Assembly: GCA_955651735.1 (NCBI GenBank)
Contig: CATPAM010000413.1
Span: 1 to 10,294, forward strand
DNA: 10,294 bases
Direction: 5' to 3'
Origin: Candidatus Acidiferrales bacterium
GTDB lineage: Bacteria > Acidobacteriota > Terriglobia > Acidiferrales > UBA7541
Below, piece by piece: positions 9,192 through 10,294 of the stretch. Under the pieces are notes generated by a model. That model did no database searches. It worked only from the letters and a program-made list of their open reading frames with translations, and was not told the DNA's origin. The position numbers and the translations under genes were made by a program. How positions within the stretch are numbered: position 1 is the first letter of the stretch; the number at the start of each line of letters is the position of its first letter.

Positions 9192-9210
9192 GTTGAAAAT
9201 GATTTGCAAC
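9192..9210 (-). promoter_or_regulatory. Fur-box-like palindromic operator before the iron operon
   Basis: GTTGAAAATGATTTGCAAC is a 9-1-9 palindrome with a single mismatched pair. Its core (9194-9208) agrees with the 7-1-7 Fur consensus TGATAATnATTATCA at 11 of 14 positions. It lies between the predicted promoter and the Shine-Dalgarno of the FTR1 gene, where a bound repressor would block transcription at or just after initiation. A DtxR-type or other regulator cannot be excluded. Confidence 0.5.
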
Positions 9211-9218
9211 TACAAATC
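9201..9218. repeat. Second, overlapping 6-6-6 inverted repeat at the predicted transcription start
   Basis: GATTTG (9201-9206) and CAAATC (9213-9218) are perfect inverted copies separated by six bases. The repeat overlaps the right half of the Fur-like palindrome and the predicted start point of the iron operon transcript. It may extend the operator into a double site, or may be chance. Confidence 0.4.
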
Positions 9219-9220
9219 CC

Positions 9221-9250
9221 AGTTTACGCGCCCATCCCCGCCACCGTCAA
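9221..9250 (-). promoter_or_regulatory. Sigma70-type promoter of the iron operon
   Basis: On the minus strand TTGACG (9250-9245) matches the -35 consensus at 5 of 6 positions. After an 18-base spacer, TAAACT (9226-9221) matches the -10 at 4 of 6. The transcript would start near 9214, leaving a leader of about 33 bases that contains the Fur-like palindrome and the ribosome binding site. Confidence 0.55.
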
Positions 9251-9277
9251 GCCGCTCTTCCCGCCCATTTCCTCGCG

Positions 9278-9283
9278 TAGAAT
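9278..9283 (+). promoter_or_regulatory. Possible -10 element for the secretin-like gene
   Basis: TAGAAT matches the -10 consensus at 5 of 6 positions and ends 24 bases before ATG 9308. No good -35 is seen 16-18 bases upstream, and no clear Shine-Dalgarno precedes the ATG, so the leader would be very short and the call is tentative. Confidence 0.3.
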
Positions 9284-9307
9284 GATGTTGTCTCGAGCCA
9301 ATTATCC

Positions 9308-10294
9308 ATGACCCCAGCGCCCCTCCGCCAAGCTGCTTCGCTTGCTTTGTCCCTGCTGCTTTGCCTCTCCACCTCTGCGCAGCAGCCGCAGCTCTCATCC
9401 GCTGCCCCCGACGCCATTGTCCGGCCGGACCCAAAGAGCGCGCAAAAGCTGGTCGAGCGCGGAGAGAAAGCCGAGGCCGACGGCCGCTTTGACGAAGCCC
9501 TGCTGGCCTACGACGAAGGGGCTCGCCTCGCGCCGCAGAACCTTGCGCTGTTCGGCCGGGGCGCCGCTCTGCGCTCCAGGCTCATCCGCGAACACGCGGA
9601 TAGGGCCGAGCAACTGGCGCTGGCCGGCAAGCTTCCGCAAGCCAAAGAAGAGCTGAAGGCCGCACTGCGCATTGACCCCACCAACAAAGTTGTGGCCGAG
9701 CGCTACGCGCAAATGGAATCGATGCCGGATGATGAGCCGCCGACCATGACGGAAATTTCCGGTCTGCCGCGCCTAAAGCCGCAAACCGGGCGGCACAGCT
9801 TTGACTTTCACACTGATACCCGCAGTGCCTACGATCAAGTAGCACACGCCTTTGGCCTCGAAGCTGCCTTCGATCCCGACGTGGTTTCGCGCCAGATGCG
9901 CATGCAGCTGGACAACGTGGATCTCAACACCGCGCTCTCCATCCTGGGTTCCACGACAGGGACCTTCTGGACTCCGCTGAGCGCCACTTTGTTGTTTGTG
10001 GCTCCGGACACTCTGGAAAAACGCCGCCAGCTCGGCCTGCAGGCAGAACAAACCTTTCGGCTGCCCTCTTCGGTGAGTCCCGAAGAAATGACGGAACTGC
10101 TGCGCATGCTCCGCGAGATCACCGGCGTAACGCACATTAACCTGGACACCAGCAGCCACAGCATTACCATGCGAGACTCTCCCCAGCAGTTGACGTTGGC
10201 CGCCGAGCTGATCCGCCAGGTCGATCGTGCTCGCGGCGAGGTTATGCTCGAAATCGAGCTGCTCGAGGTGGACCGCAATAAGGCCCGGCAACTC
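9308..10294 (+). CDS. Exported TPR/secretin-family protein (type II/III secretion secretin-like), partial at right edge
   Basis: 329 codons are visible and the frame is still open at the window end. A Sec signal peptide is likely: a hydrophobic run LALSLLLCL (12-20) with a cleavable-looking STSAQQ (21-26). TPR-like helices follow at about 44-78 (AEADGRFDEALLAYDEGARL) and 97-132 (LAGKLPQAKEELKAALRIDP). Residues about 164-236 resemble the STN/N0 domain of secretins. Residues about 248-308 resemble an N1-type domain, and VMLEIELLEVDRNKARQL (312-329) is the typical entry into the secretin beta-barrel domain. Secretins form outer-membrane rings for type II secretion or type IV pili; TPR-fused versions without neighbouring secretion genes are known from Acidobacteriota (recalled, not checked). 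No gsp or pil gene is in view. It is divergent from the iron operon and shares only its upstream region. Confidence 0.85.
   Translation, partial: MTPAPLRQAASLALSLLLCLSTSAQQPQLSSAAPDAIVRPDPKSAQKLVERGEKAEADGRFDEALLAYDEGARLAPQNLALFGRGAALRSRLIREHADRAEQLALAGKLPQAKEELKAALRIDPTNKVVAERYAQMESMPDDEPPTMTEISGLPRLKPQTGRHSFDFHTDTRSAYDQVAHAFGLEAAFDPDVVSRQMRMQLDNVDLNTALSILGSTTGTFWTPLSATLLFVAPDTLEKRRQLGLQAEQTFRLPSSVSPEEMTELLRMLREITGVTHINLDTSSHSITMRDSPQQLTLAAELIRQVDRARGEVMLEIELLEVDRNKARQL

Overview
The window reads as a moderately GC-rich bacterial chromosome segment. The gene families suggest an Acidobacteriota (Terriglobia-like) genome: a Tat-exported Gfo/Idh/MocA oxidoreductase, a large APC permease with a soluble tail, and an orphan TPR-secretin protein are a common mix there. 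The phylum call is inferred from family content; no rRNA or marker gene is present. There are eight protein genes, two of them cut by the window edges. No RNA genes, CRISPR arrays, transposases or integrases were seen.

Left part (1-3655): an APC-family amino-acid/polyamine-type permease with a long soluble C-terminal tail lies on the minus strand and runs off the left edge with no stop. It is divergent, across about 150 bases, from a plus-strand Gfo/Idh/MocA oxidoreductase with a twin-arginine signal.

Central part (3753-9181, all minus strand, transcribed right to left): a compact iron-transport operon. The order is FTR1 iron permease fused to a DUF2318 Fe-S-type domain, then two paralogous MacB/FtsX-like permeases, then a LolD/MacB-like ABC ATPase fused to a DtxR-family (iron-dependent-repressor-like) domain, then a small DUF971 protein. 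The last three transporter genes are translationally coupled by two ATGA overlaps. The set and order match the core of the P19-dependent iron uptake loci (Campylobacter Cj1658-Cj1665, FetMP/FetABCDEF type), but the P19 and thioredoxin genes of those loci are absent here. The likely job is ferrous/ferric iron import: FTR1 moves iron, DUF2318 may carry electrons or a cofactor, and the MacB-like ABC module does an undefined supporting step.

The most unusual object is the ATPase-DtxR fusion. The metal-ligand residues of DtxR are largely conserved, while the DNA-recognition helix region is poorly recognisable. This suggests an intracellular metal sensor that gates the transporter's own ATPase.

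Right part (9182-10294): a 126-base divergent region carries a good sigma70-type promoter for the iron operon and a Fur-box-like palindrome between promoter and start codon. Beyond it a plus-strand gene encodes an exported TPR/secretin-family protein, cut by the right edge.
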